Source: Aquidulcibacter sp.
Lineage (GTDB): Bacteria > Pseudomonadota > Alphaproteobacteria > Caulobacterales > Aquidulcibacteraceae
Direction of reading: 5' to 3'
NCBI RefSeq assembly: GCF_020253525.1
Contig: NZ_JADCBK010000079.1
Location: forward strand, 1 to 45,443
Length of the DNA: 45,443 bases
Below, piece after piece: positions 1-7,589 of the stretch (positions within the stretch are counted from its first letter, which is position 1; each line of letters begins with the position of its first letter). The notes below the pieces were generated by a model. It was given only the letters and a program-made list of their open reading frames with translations. It did not search any database and had not been told where the DNA came from. A program made the translations under genes and the position numbers.

Positions 1-32
1 CATTTTGGTGGAAACCTTGTTTCACCAAAATG
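1..32. repeat. Hairpin-forming inverted repeat at left edge
   Basis: Arms CATTTTGGTG (1-10) and CACCAAAATG (23-32) are perfectly complementary. An inner AAAC/GTTT pair continues the stem past one bulged G, leaving a CTT loop. It is the first of a run of palindromes filling 1-190. There is no T-run, so it is not a classical terminator. The window edge hides what lies to its left. Confidence 0.75.
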
Positions 33-49
33 GATCATCAAGCATGAGC

Positions 50-139
50 GCGACATCTGGGTCGTCAAGTGCGCAGCTTAGCTGCGTCGCAAGCGATCCG
101 TTTTCGAAGAAAACGGACACTTGACTACCCAGAGGTCGC
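50..139. repeat. Cloverleaf-like nested inverted repeats
   Basis: Outer arms 50-71 and 118-139 are 22 nt each and pair with only two mismatches. Between them lie three adjacent small palindromes: 72-86 (CGCAGCT/AGCTGCG), 87-96 (TCGC/GCGA with an AA loop) and 97-117 (TCCGTTTTC/GAAAACGGA with a GAA loop). Almost every base of the 90-nt block can pair, giving a stem with three leaves. There is no coding signal and no match to a tRNA. It could be a structured RNA, a palindromic repeat of the REP/miniature-element type, or a site for a protein that acts on folded single-stranded DNA; the function is unknown. Confidence 0.7.
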
Positions 140-155
140 AAGAACAATTTCGTTT

Positions 156-189
156 GCGGTTTGGTGGGCCGGAAGGATCACCAAACCGC
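156..189. repeat. Perfect 11-bp inverted repeat
   Basis: Arms GCGGTTTGGTG (156-166) and CACCAAACCGC (179-189) are perfectly complementary around a 12-nt loop. TTTGGTG/CACCAAA is shared with the hairpin at 1-32, so the two may flank the cloverleaf block as related ends. Function not known. Confidence 0.65.
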
Positions 190-277
190 GTCTAGATAAA
201 AAGAAATCCAAAAAAACGTCACCCCCGCCGAAGGATCAGCTGCGAGCGGGGACCTCAGCGCGTTTTCAGCAAGGGAG

Positions 278-310
278 CTGCGTCATCGGAAATGATGCCG
301 TCTGACGCAG
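278..310 (-). terminator. Possible terminator hairpin after the amidohydrolase gene
   Basis: Arms CTGCGTCA (278-285) and TGACGCAG (303-310) are perfectly complementary and lie just beyond the stop of the minus-strand amidohydrolase gene. No T-run follows on the minus strand, so intrinsic termination is uncertain. Apart from the palindromes listed, 190-318 shows nothing recognisable. Confidence 0.4.
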
Positions 311-318
311 GGATGGCC

Positions 319-1620
319 CTATTCCTTGGCGATGCGGCCGCCGACCATAACAAAATCGATTTTGCGCATGAGGGAGATGTCCGTCAGAGGATCGCCAGTA
401 ACGGCGACAAGGTCGGCGGCTTTGCCCGGAGCCAAGGTGCCGATTTGATCGGACAGGCCAAGATGAGCCGCGCCGCCCACCGTTGCGCTGCGCAAGGCTT
501 CAGCCGGGGTAAAGCCTGCTTGCACCATGAGTTCAAACTCACGCGCATTATCGCCATGACGCGAGACGCCGCTATCGGTGCCAAACACAACGCAGACGCC
601 TGCTTCACGCGCGCGGCTCAGCATATTGACCATAAGCGGACCCACCGTCAAAGCCTTGGCCGCTTGCGCGCCCGTCAAGGTACCGCCGGCCTTGGCCATT
701 TCGGTAACGGTTGTACCCGCCAGCAAGGTCGGCACCACACAGGCATTTTTGGCCTTGTAAAGGGCAAAGGTCTCTGCGTCGGCATAGCTGGAATGTTCAA
801 TACTATCAAAGCCTGCCCGTAAGGCCGCTTCAATGCCGCCTTTGCCATGGGCGTGAGCGGTGGCGGTCTTGCCCAAGAGGTGCGCCGTATCGGCAATGGC
901 TTTGAGTTCATCATCGAAAAATTGTTGGCTGAGGCCGCTGGCCGTATTGCTCAACACGCCGCCAGTTGCCGTAACCTTGATGATATTGGCACCAGCCTTG
1001 ACCTGTTCACGCACGGCGCGCCGGCAATCATCGACGCCATTACACACGCTTTCAGGACCCATCACATGCATGATATCTTCACGGAACCCATGCACATCGC
1101 CATGCCCGCCGGTTGGGCTGATGGCAGCCCCAGCAGCCAGAATACGGGGGCCGAGCAAGCGACCCGAGGCAAATTGGTCGCGCAATGCAAAAATCGTGTG
1201 GTGCCCATCGGCACCCAAATCAACCACGGTGGTAAAGCCTGCCCGCAGGGTTTTCTGCGCATGGACCAAGCCATCCAAGGCCAGATCGCTTTCCTCCTTG
1301 GTCACTGTATCCAAACGGCTGGACGGAGAGAGTTCTGAGAGGAGATGGACATGGCTGTCGATCAGGCCCGGCAGCACGGTTTTGGACTTAAGATCGACGA
1401 GCTTAGCACCCGCACTTGGGGCGACATAACCATCACGAATGGCTTCAATCTTGCCATCGCGGACAATCAGCGTTTTGGCATTGGTTGGCGGCGTGCCAGG
1501 CTCTGCAATCAAGCGACCGACATGGATAAAGGTGGCTTGCGAGGCAGCAGGCGGGGTCTGCGCCCCTACAGCACCCACGGCCACACAAGCCAAAATAGTC
1601 GATAAAAAAAGTGAACGCAT
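319..1620 (-). CDS. Secreted metal-dependent amidohydrolase (Xaa-Pro/Xaa-Arg dipeptidase-like)
   Basis: This 433-residue protein belongs to the amidohydrolase superfamily, in the imidazolonepropionase/prolidase-like branch; characterised Caulobacter relatives of that branch cleave dipeptides with C-terminal Arg, Lys or Pro. The metal-binding HVH lies at residues 90-92 (GLIDSHVH), followed by the lysine of GANIIKVTATGG, the histidines of AHAHG and IEHSS, and the aspartate of FGTDSG. A Sec signal peptide covers about residues 1-21, so a periplasmic location is likely. The ATG at 1620 was chosen because the signal peptide begins there; an in-frame GTG at 1647 would add nine residues without improving it. 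The exact substrate is not readable from sequence. Confidence 0.85.
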   Translation of the reverse strand: MRSLFLSTILACVAVGAVGAQTPPAASQATFIHVGRLIAEPGTPPTNAKTLIVRDGKIEAIRDGYVAPSAGAKLVDLKSKTVLPGLIDSHVHLLSELSPSSRLDTVTKEESDLALDGLVHAQKTLRAGFTTVVDLGADGHHTIFALRDQFASGRLLGPRILAAGAAISPTGGHGDVHGFREDIMHVMGPESVCNGVDDCRRAVREQVKAGANIIKVTATGGVLSNTASGLSQQFFDDELKAIADTAHLLGKTATAHAHGKGGIEAALRAGFDSIEHSSYADAETFALYKAKNACVVPTLLAGTTVTEMAKAGGTLTGAQAAKALTVGPLMVNMLSRAREAGVCVVFGTDSGVSRHGDNAREFELMVQAGFTPAEALRSATVGGAAHLGLSDQIGTLAPGKAADLVAVTGDPLTDISLMRKIDFVMVGGRIAKE

Positions 1621-1808
1621 GCTGCCCCCCAGGAGAGTGATTTTCACCTACCATGCGACTGACCCCTGGGTTTGGCAAGCGCCAGCTTGGCCCAAGCGCG
1701 CGCCCTAACCATCTGTCAGACCACGGCTCTGCCCCGCTAAGGTCGTGCCAGCAAACGGGATTGCCTTAGCGGGAAAGCTGTTGCAGTCTCGTGTGATTGG
1801 AGGCGTGT

Positions 1809-3767
1809 ATGAGACGTAAATTGCTTTTGAATTTAGTTGCAGGATCCATTTGTTTAGCCGGGATTTTTCCAAGCCTAAGCCTTGCCAAACCAGCGCCCGC
1901 CACGGCAGAAGCTTTTGCAGCATCCCCTAACATCTCACGCGTGGCCATATCGGCAGATGGGAACCGCATCGCCTTTGGCTATACGACTGCGACGGGGGAG
2001 ACCCAAGTACGGGTGTTGGATGTGCCGAGCAAAAAGACTGTCGGTGTAACAGTTGGCGACAAAAAGTTGCGCAGCGTCCGATTTGAAGATGGCGGCGATG
2101 TGCTGATTACGGCCAGCGACACCTTTCGGGGCTTTGGGCCCAAAGCTGAAGTCTTTCGCACGTTCTCTTTCAATTTTGAAACCGCCAATATTCGCACGCT
2201 TCTGGCCACAGGCGGCATGGTTCGCGAGTATAATTCTGGCGTCAATTTGCATTCCTTGCTGCCCGATACCCCAAACCGCGTGATCATGTCGGCCTATGAC
2301 GTGAATAATTCAAACATGATCTCGCTCAATCTCTATGAAGTCGCGACCAATGGGGTGCAAGTCGTCACCAAGGCTTTGGGCAATTCCAACACGATTGACT
2401 GGATAACAGATCGCGCGGGCACACCGCTGGCGCGGGTCGATCATGACGCCGACCGCAAGACAACAAAGTTATTCTTGCTCGGCGAGAATAACCAATCCTC
2501 GGAAGCTTTGCGGTTGGATGATACCCCAGCAGGTGGGATCAATTTGATGGGTCTGTCACGGCAAGGGCGGATCATTTTTTCCAAACCGTTTGAATCAGAG
2601 TTTGGCGAACTTTTTTCTATCGACCCCAAGACAGGGGCAATCGCAACCTTTCTGCGCGCTGACGGGACCGAGCTTGAATCGGTATTCCGCGACCCTTGGT
2701 CAGACGTTGTCGTTGGCGTTTCGATTGGGGGCTTTGAGCCGATGGATCAAATGATCAGCCAAGACTTGCAAGCGGCCCAAGCAACATTGGAAGCAACTTT
2801 TGAAGGAAAGATCATTTCGATCGTCTCTTTTTCGCGAGACCGAAAAAAGATTATTGCGCGAATTCAAACCCCATCCACTCCGCCTGAATATCTGTTGCTG
2901 GAAGTAGACGGGCCTAAAGTAATGCGGCTGGGCGAAGCCTATCCAGGCCTCAAAAATGTGCCAATGGGCCGCCTCAAAGCCACAACATTCAAGGCGCGCG
3001 ATGGGGCAGAAATTCCTGTCTATGTGACCCTGCCACCGGGGGATCAAGACATCAAAAATGCGCCGACCATCATCTTTCCCCATGGTGGCCCCGAAGCCCG
3101 CGACGAGCCGCGCTTTGATTATTGGACCCAATTCATGGCAACGCGTGGCTATGTGGTGATCCAGCCCCAATTCCGCGGCTCAACGGGCTTTGGGAAGGCC
3201 CATGCGGATGCTGGTCGCCGCCAATGGGGTAAAAGGATGCAGGATGATGTGTCGGATGCGGTGGCTTGGGCGGTGAAGGAAGGCCTGAGCGACCCCAAAA
3301 AGGTTTGCATTGTGGGCGGCAGCTATGGCGGCTATGCGGCTTTGGCTGGGGCAACCATGACCCCGGACTTATATCGGTGTGTCGTCGCGGTTGCTGGCGT
3401 TTCAGACCTGCCGCGCATGATTGCGCAAGAAAAGGATGATGCCGGTTCCTCTAAATCCAGCTCCGTCAATTATTGGTCTGAACATATTGGCGCCGATGAT
3501 CGTGCGGCGATGGAGGCCGCCTCACCGCGACGCTTGGCCGATCAAGTCCGCGCCCCCATCCTGTTGATGCATGGGCGCGATGACACGGTGGTGCGCTTTG
3601 AGCAAAGTGCCGGCATGGCCAGTGCGCTAAAGGCAGCGGGCAAGCCCTATAAACTGGTGGAACTCAAAGGCGAAGACCATTGGCTTTCCAAAACCGAAAC
3701 CCGCCAGCAAATGTTGACCGAGCTTGAGGCCTTCTTGCGGGAGCATTTGGGACCGGGGGTGAATTAG
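1809..3767 (+). CDS. S9 family prolyl oligopeptidase-type serine peptidase, exported
   Basis: A 652-residue peptidase with an N-terminal signal peptide (about 1-26), a beta-propeller-like middle and a C-terminal alpha/beta-hydrolase domain. The nucleophile is Ser505 in GGSYGGYA; Asp592 (HGRDDTVV) and His624 (GEDHW) complete the triad. The family cleaves short peptides, often after proline or at acylated ends, and here probably acts in the periplasm. The ATG at 1809 is preceded by GGAGG five bases upstream, which decides it over the TTG at 1797. It is divergent from the amidohydrolase gene, another likely peptide-degrading enzyme; the 188-bp region between them should hold both promoters. A second S9 peptidase lies at 19.5-21.6 kb. 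Confidence 0.9.
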   Translation: MRRKLLLNLVAGSICLAGIFPSLSLAKPAPATAEAFAASPNISRVAISADGNRIAFGYTTATGETQVRVLDVPSKKTVGVTVGDKKLRSVRFEDGGDVLITASDTFRGFGPKAEVFRTFSFNFETANIRTLLATGGMVREYNSGVNLHSLLPDTPNRVIMSAYDVNNSNMISLNLYEVATNGVQVVTKALGNSNTIDWITDRAGTPLARVDHDADRKTTKLFLLGENNQSSEALRLDDTPAGGINLMGLSRQGRIIFSKPFESEFGELFSIDPKTGAIATFLRADGTELESVFRDPWSDVVVGVSIGGFEPMDQMISQDLQAAQATLEATFEGKIISIVSFSRDRKKIIARIQTPSTPPEYLLLEVDGPKVMRLGEAYPGLKNVPMGRLKATTFKARDGAEIPVYVTLPPGDQDIKNAPTIIFPHGGPEARDEPRFDYWTQFMATRGYVVIQPQFRGSTGFGKAHADAGRRQWGKRMQDDVSDAVAWAVKEGLSDPKKVCIVGGSYGGYAALAGATMTPDLYRCVVAVAGVSDLPRMIAQEKDDAGSSKSSSVNYWSEHIGADDRAAMEAASPRRLADQVRAPILLMHGRDDTVVRFEQSAGMASALKAAGKPYKLVELKGEDHWLSKTETRQQMLTELEAFLREHLGPGVN

Positions 3768-3851
3768 CTCTTCCGCACCCCCCGCCTTCCCTCTCCGCCA
3801 ATCCCGTCCTAGAGTGTTCCCCATAGAATAATGCTCTGGGGAGGGCCTCTC

Positions 3852-4262
3852 ATGTTATTACCAATTTTGGCGCTAATTGCGTGGACCATGGTCATGTGGG
3901 TGTGGATGTATGCCACCCGACTACCAGCTATGCAAAAACACAACATTGACCCGCAAGGGGCTGCAAAACCGGGTAGTTTGGACGTTTTGCCCATGAAAGT
4001 GGCCCAAGTCGCCCATAATTATAACCATTTGCACGAGCAACCGACCCTGTTTTACGCGCTGGCTTTGACCGCGCATGTGGGAAATTGGGCTGATGGGCTT
4101 TCCATTCAGCTCGCTTGGGGCTATGTGGGCCTTCGTGTACTGCATTCGCTGGTGCAAGCGACCGTCAATCTGGTAGCTGCGCGCTTTGCGGTGTTTGCCT
4201 TGGCTTCACTCGTTTTAATGGCACTTTGTGTGAAAACGATCCTGGAAGCACTCGGCAGCTAA
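3852..4262 (+). CDS. MAPEG family membrane protein
   Basis: A 136-residue, four-helix membrane protein of the MAPEG type. The eukaryotic members are glutathione transferases and eicosanoid enzymes; the bacterial ones are mostly uncharacterised. Hydrophobic segments lie near the start (LLPILALIAWTMVMWVWMY), in the middle (TLFYALALTAHV) and at the end (RFAVFALASLVLMALCV). The conserved region around HNYNHLHEQPTLFYAL is typical of the family. The start at 3852 was preferred over 3831 because GGGGAGGG sits six bases before it. Nothing in the context shows a substrate. Confidence 0.85.
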   Translation: MLLPILALIAWTMVMWVWMYATRLPAMQKHNIDPQGAAKPGSLDVLPMKVAQVAHNYNHLHEQPTLFYALALTAHVGNWADGLSIQLAWGYVGLRVLHSLVQATVNLVAARFAVFALASLVLMALCVKTILEALGS

Positions 4263-4273
4263 GTCAGGTGTGA

Positions 4274-4287
4274 GGGGCTTTTGCCCC
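4274..4287 (+). terminator. Short hairpin after the MAPEG gene
   Basis: GGGGC-TTTT-GCCCC forms a five-base-pair stem 12 bases after the MAPEG stop. No T-run follows, so it is a weak terminator candidate. Confidence 0.3.
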
Positions 4288-4323
4288 CCCGATCTGCCCG
4301 AGTTTAAGTGCACGTCCCACATC

Positions 4324-4469
4324 AGAGCCACAATGGCTCTTTCATCGCTTTCCGCCGTCTGGGCGTTGCACGTGGCCGTGTTTGTTTTCGCGAGGCCACA
4401 CCGGGCGAAGGATTGCCCTATTTGGCGCGCCTGACGAGAAGCAACTCACGGTCAGGTCCGTCCCAGACG
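4324..4469 (+). promoter_or_regulatory. Multi-helix leader of the DEAD-box helicase gene
   Basis: Five complementary pairs are visible. A 7-bp hairpin AGAGCCA/TGGCTCT (4324-4340) comes first. A closing helix CGTCTGGG (4356-4363) with CCCAGACG (4462-4469) then encloses GTGGCC/GGCCAC (4372-4377/4394-4399), GGGCGA/TTGCCC with an AGGA loop (4403-4418, one G-U) and CCTGAC/GTCAGG (4430-4435/4451-4456). The nesting looks like a four-way RNA junction ending 65 nt before the helicase start. Cold-induced RNA helicases are often controlled through folded leaders, but a control role here is inference. Confidence 0.5.
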
Positions 4470-4534
4470 CGTGTGCGCACCCCAAGTGACGGGGGCGATA
4501 CCGCACGCTTTGACGTGTGAAAGACGACTAAACC

Positions 4535-6529
4535 ATGACTACTTTTGCCGATTTCGGCTTTGCTGAGCCTATTTTGAACGCCATTGCAGGCGAAGGCTAT
4601 GAGCATCCTACCCCGATCCAGTTGCAAGCCATCCCGCCTGCCATGCAATCGCTCGACATTTTGGGCCTCGCCCAAACTGGTACGGGCAAGACGGCTGCCT
4701 TTGCACTGCCTTTGTTGCACCATTTAAGCCAGCGCCGCATTCATGCTGGCGCACGGGCCTGCCGCGCACTCATCCTCTGCCCAACCCGCGAATTGGCTGG
4801 CCAGATTGCTGACAGCCTGCGCACTTACGGGAAGTTCGTTGGCCTGTCGGGCGCTTTGGTCTATGGCGGGGCCAATATCCGCAAGCAGATCCGCTCGATG
4901 GAGCGCGGCGTGGATATTCTGATCGCCACGCCGGGCCGCCTCATCGATTTGATGAAGCAGCGCGCCATCCGCCTCGACATGGTGGAGCATTTGATTTTGG
5001 ACGAAGCCGACCAAATGCTGGACATGGGTTTTATCAAGCCGATCCGCCTGATCGTCGGGGAAATTCCAAAGGCCCGTCAGACCAGCCTGTTCTCGGCAAC
5101 CATGCCGAAAGAAATCGCCCATCTCGCCGAAGAATTGCTGACCGATCCCAAGCGCATCCAAGTCGCCCCTCTGTCGTCGGCGGCCGAGCGGGTCGATCAG
5201 CGCTTGATCATGACCAGCCAAGTGAACAAGCAGCAATTGCTGGAATCCATCTGTCATGAGCCCGAAGTAAAGCGCGCCATGATCTTTGTACGCACCAAGC
5301 ATGGGGCGGAGAAGGTTCTCGACAAGCTGGAACAACAAGGCATGTCGGTTGATGCCGTGCATGGCAATAAGAGCCAGAATGCGCGTGAACATGCGCTGGA
5401 GCGGTTCCGCAAGGGCCACACCCGCTTGCTCGTCTGTACCGATGTAGCCGCGCGCGGCATTGACGTCGATGGCGTGACCCATGTGTTCAACTTCGATCTG
5501 CCAGACGTGCCAGAAGCCTATGTCCACCGCATTGGCCGGACCGCGCGCGCTGGGGCGGAAGGCATCTCTATCTCCTTCTGCGCACCCCATGAGCGCGACA
5601 ATTTGCGCCAGATTGAGCGCTTGATCAAAAAGTCCATCACCAAAATGGATCCAGCCAATTTGATGAAGGCACCGCGCCCTGCCGCACCTAAGCCTGCTGA
5701 AGTCCAATATGATAAAGATGGTGAGGCGATCTTTGTCGAAACCGTGGGTGAAGCCTCCAACACTTTGGCTGCGCCAACCAATGCGCATGGCGATGTGATC
5801 GGCGTCTTGCGCCGCACTGGCCCGAAAGAAATGCTGTATGAGCCGCGCAACGATCCCCGTCGTGATGGCAAATTTGGCGCACGCGATGGTGGCCGTGAAG
5901 GTGGTCGGGGCGGTCGTCCTGGCCCGCGTGGCGGGCAATATTCCAACCGCGACCGCAGCGAAGATGGGGATCGTCGTCCCCGCTCGGGCCATTTCGCAAC
6001 AGGCTCTGTCTTTAATGAAGGCCGCCCACAACAGCGCGAGGAAAACCGCTTTGGCGCCCGTGGTGCTGAAGCTGCGGAGCGTCCAGCTTATGTTCGCCCC
6101 GTAGCTGACACTGGGCGCGAAGAGCGCCCACGCTTTGACAAGCCATTCCATGGCAAGCCACGCGAGGAGCGTAGCTTCCAAGACCGTCCACGCAACGAGC
6201 GTCCTCGCGATGATCGTCCCCGTGATGACCGTCCCCGTGGTGATCGCCCAACCGGCGACCGTCCACGTGCCTATGAAGCCCGCAGCGAAGCCTTTGGTCA
6301 TCGCAATGGCCAAGGCCAACGCGATTTCGCGCCACGCAAGGGCCCTGTCCCCCGGGGCGAAGCCCGCATTGAAGGCCGCAGCGATGATCGCAAGTCATCC
6401 AAGCCCGCCGCTGGCAAGAAGAGCTTTGGCGGCAAGCCCGTCAGCCTTGGCCGTTCTGGCGCACGGGGTGGGGCCAATGTCGGTCGCGGTGGGGACAGCA
6501 CCTTCGTGCCCCGTCGCGGTCGCTCGTAA
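4535..6529 (+). CDS. rhlE: DEAD-box ATP-dependent RNA helicase, RhlE type
   Basis: A 664-residue RNA helicase. The Q motif (PTPIQLQ) is near residue 25, motif I AQTGTGKT at 46-53, PTREL near 84, TPGRL near 133, DEAD at 157-160 and SAT at 188-190; motifs V and VI appear as ARGIDV and HRIGRTARAG. The core ends near residue 370. The last 290 residues are low-complexity and rich in Arg, Gly and Asp (RPRDDRPRDDRPRGDRP), a tail that in this family binds RNA loosely and can drive condensate formation. RhlE enzymes remodel ribosomal and degradosome RNAs, notably in the cold. No strong ribosome-binding site is visible; the leader is highly foldable. The symbol is by family resemblance. Confidence 0.92.
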   Translation: MTTFADFGFAEPILNAIAGEGYEHPTPIQLQAIPPAMQSLDILGLAQTGTGKTAAFALPLLHHLSQRRIHAGARACRALILCPTRELAGQIADSLRTYGKFVGLSGALVYGGANIRKQIRSMERGVDILIATPGRLIDLMKQRAIRLDMVEHLILDEADQMLDMGFIKPIRLIVGEIPKARQTSLFSATMPKEIAHLAEELLTDPKRIQVAPLSSAAERVDQRLIMTSQVNKQQLLESICHEPEVKRAMIFVRTKHGAEKVLDKLEQQGMSVDAVHGNKSQNAREHALERFRKGHTRLLVCTDVAARGIDVDGVTHVFNFDLPDVPEAYVHRIGRTARAGAEGISISFCAPHERDNLRQIERLIKKSITKMDPANLMKAPRPAAPKPAEVQYDKDGEAIFVETVGEASNTLAAPTNAHGDVIGVLRRTGPKEMLYEPRNDPRRDGKFGARDGGREGGRGGRPGPRGGQYSNRDRSEDGDRRPRSGHFATGSVFNEGRPQQREENRFGARGAEAAERPAYVRPVADTGREERPRFDKPFHGKPREERSFQDRPRNERPRDDRPRDDRPRGDRPTGDRPRAYEARSEAFGHRNGQGQRDFAPRKGPVPRGEARIEGRSDDRKSSKPAAGKKSFGGKPVSLGRSGARGGANVGRGGDSTFVPRRGRS

Positions 6530-6543
6530 GCGACTTACTCAGG

Positions 6544-6572
6544 CCCGTTCAGGCCCACAAAGCCTGAACGGG
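6544..6572. terminator. Bidirectional terminator hairpin
   Basis: CCCGTTCAGGC (6544-6554) and GCCTGAACGGG (6562-6572) form a perfect 11-bp stem with a 7-nt loop between the convergent helicase and SDR genes. The T-run is poor on both sides. Confidence 0.65.
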
Positions 6573-6582
6573 TCAAATCACC

Positions 6583-7425
6583 TTAAGCCTCCTCGCCTTC
6601 GCGCGCCCAAAAGCGCGCCAAGGCCCCTTCTATCGCCTCGGCCCGCGGCCTTGCCACTTCGGCAATGTCGCGGCCATGGGTGAAGAGGAAGAATTCATCG
6701 GCCTCGATGCCGCGCAAGATACGCTCTGCAGCGGTGATGGCTGGAAGGCCCATGCGGTTCTCCTGCCCAAAGGCTGCATCCAAGTGGCGTGGCCCACCAA
6801 ACTTCTCATGCCGATTACGAAACCCATTCCAGATTTCAGACGCGACCAATCCTGGGCACAGGACCGATACCGATAAAGGCGTGCCCGCATAGTCGCGCGC
6901 CATGGCCTCACACAGGCCCACCAGCGCGTGCTTGGAGGCTGTATAGGGCGTGGCCTGCCCGCCCCGGATCGGCAGGCCCAAGCCATGCTCAGACGCGGTA
7001 ATCACCAAACGCGACGGGATGTCTTGTTCCAGCAAGCGCGGCGCAAAGGCACGTACACCATCAATTGTGCCCATCAGATTGACCGCAAACGTCCATTCAA
7101 TATTGGCCCGTGACGCTTTATGGATCGATCCACCCGCGCCAATGCCCGCGTTCAAAAACACCAAAGTCACCCGGCCAAAGCGCTCAAAAGCAAACTCTGC
7201 CAAGGCTTGGTTGGAGGCGGGATCGGCGACATCGACGAAACAGCCAAGGGCAGCCCCACCTTGATCGCGGATCGCTTGGGCGGCAGCTTCAGCCTTTGGT
7301 CCTTCAATATCGGCCAATAGGACGGCGGCCCCCTTTGCCGCGAGGGCTTGGCCCAAAGCCAAACCAATGCCCGAGGCACCCCCGGTAATCACGGCAACAT
7401 CGGCTGGTCCTATCGTCTGGGTCAT
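6583..7425 (-). CDS. SDR family NAD(P)-dependent oxidoreductase
   Basis: A 280-residue classical short-chain dehydrogenase/reductase. The cofactor motif TGGASGIG is at residues 14-21, NAG at 92-94, the structural Asn at 116, and the catalytic set Ser145, Tyr161, Lys165 (YTASK) is intact. The LADIEG stretch after strand 2, with an acidic residue, suggests NAD(H) rather than NADP(H), although this is soft evidence. GGGAGG lies six bases before the ATG. The gene is divergent from the M13 peptidase gene; the substrate cannot be inferred. Confidence 0.88.
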   Translation of the reverse strand: MTQTIGPADVAVITGGASGIGLALGQALAAKGAAVLLADIEGPKAEAAAQAIRDQGGAALGCFVDVADPASNQALAEFAFERFGRVTLVFLNAGIGAGGSIHKASRANIEWTFAVNLMGTIDGVRAFAPRLLEQDIPSRLVITASEHGLGLPIRGGQATPYTASKHALVGLCEAMARDYAGTPLSVSVLCPGLVASEIWNGFRNRHEKFGGPRHLDAAFGQENRMGLPAITAAERILRGIEADEFFLFTHGRDIAEVARPRAEAIEGALARFWAREGEEA

Positions 7426-7488
7426 AGCTAACCTCCCTTGGCTTCTTTGGATGATGGCTTCACTCTATCGTTGCTCAAAGGGACTTGC

Positions 7489-7530
7489 TTGGCAAACCTT
7501 GCTGCAAGTTAATTCGACAAGGTTTCCCAA
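7489..7530. promoter_or_regulatory. 13-bp inverted repeat in a divergent promoter region
   Basis: Arms TTGGCAAACCTTG (7489-7501) and CAAGGTTTCCCAA (7518-7530) pair except at one position, around a 16-nt spacer. It lies between the divergent SDR and M13 peptidase genes, where an operator would be expected. It could equally be a hairpin in the peptidase leader, as the M13 start is 60 bases downstream. Confidence 0.4.
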
Positions 7531-7589
7531 GAGGCAGAAGACTTAAGGCGTTAAGGTCCATGGGGCGACCAGCGAGGGAGGGAGTATCC

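Noticed and set aside
292-1605. Several plus-strand frames opposite the amidohydrolase gene
   Set aside because: They overlap a well-supported minus-strand gene and show no recognisable domain.
4724-6319. Long minus-strand open frame (531 codons) opposite the DEAD-box helicase
   Set aside because: It mirrors the conserved helicase on the other strand, and its protein has no domain; a consequence of GC-rich codon usage.
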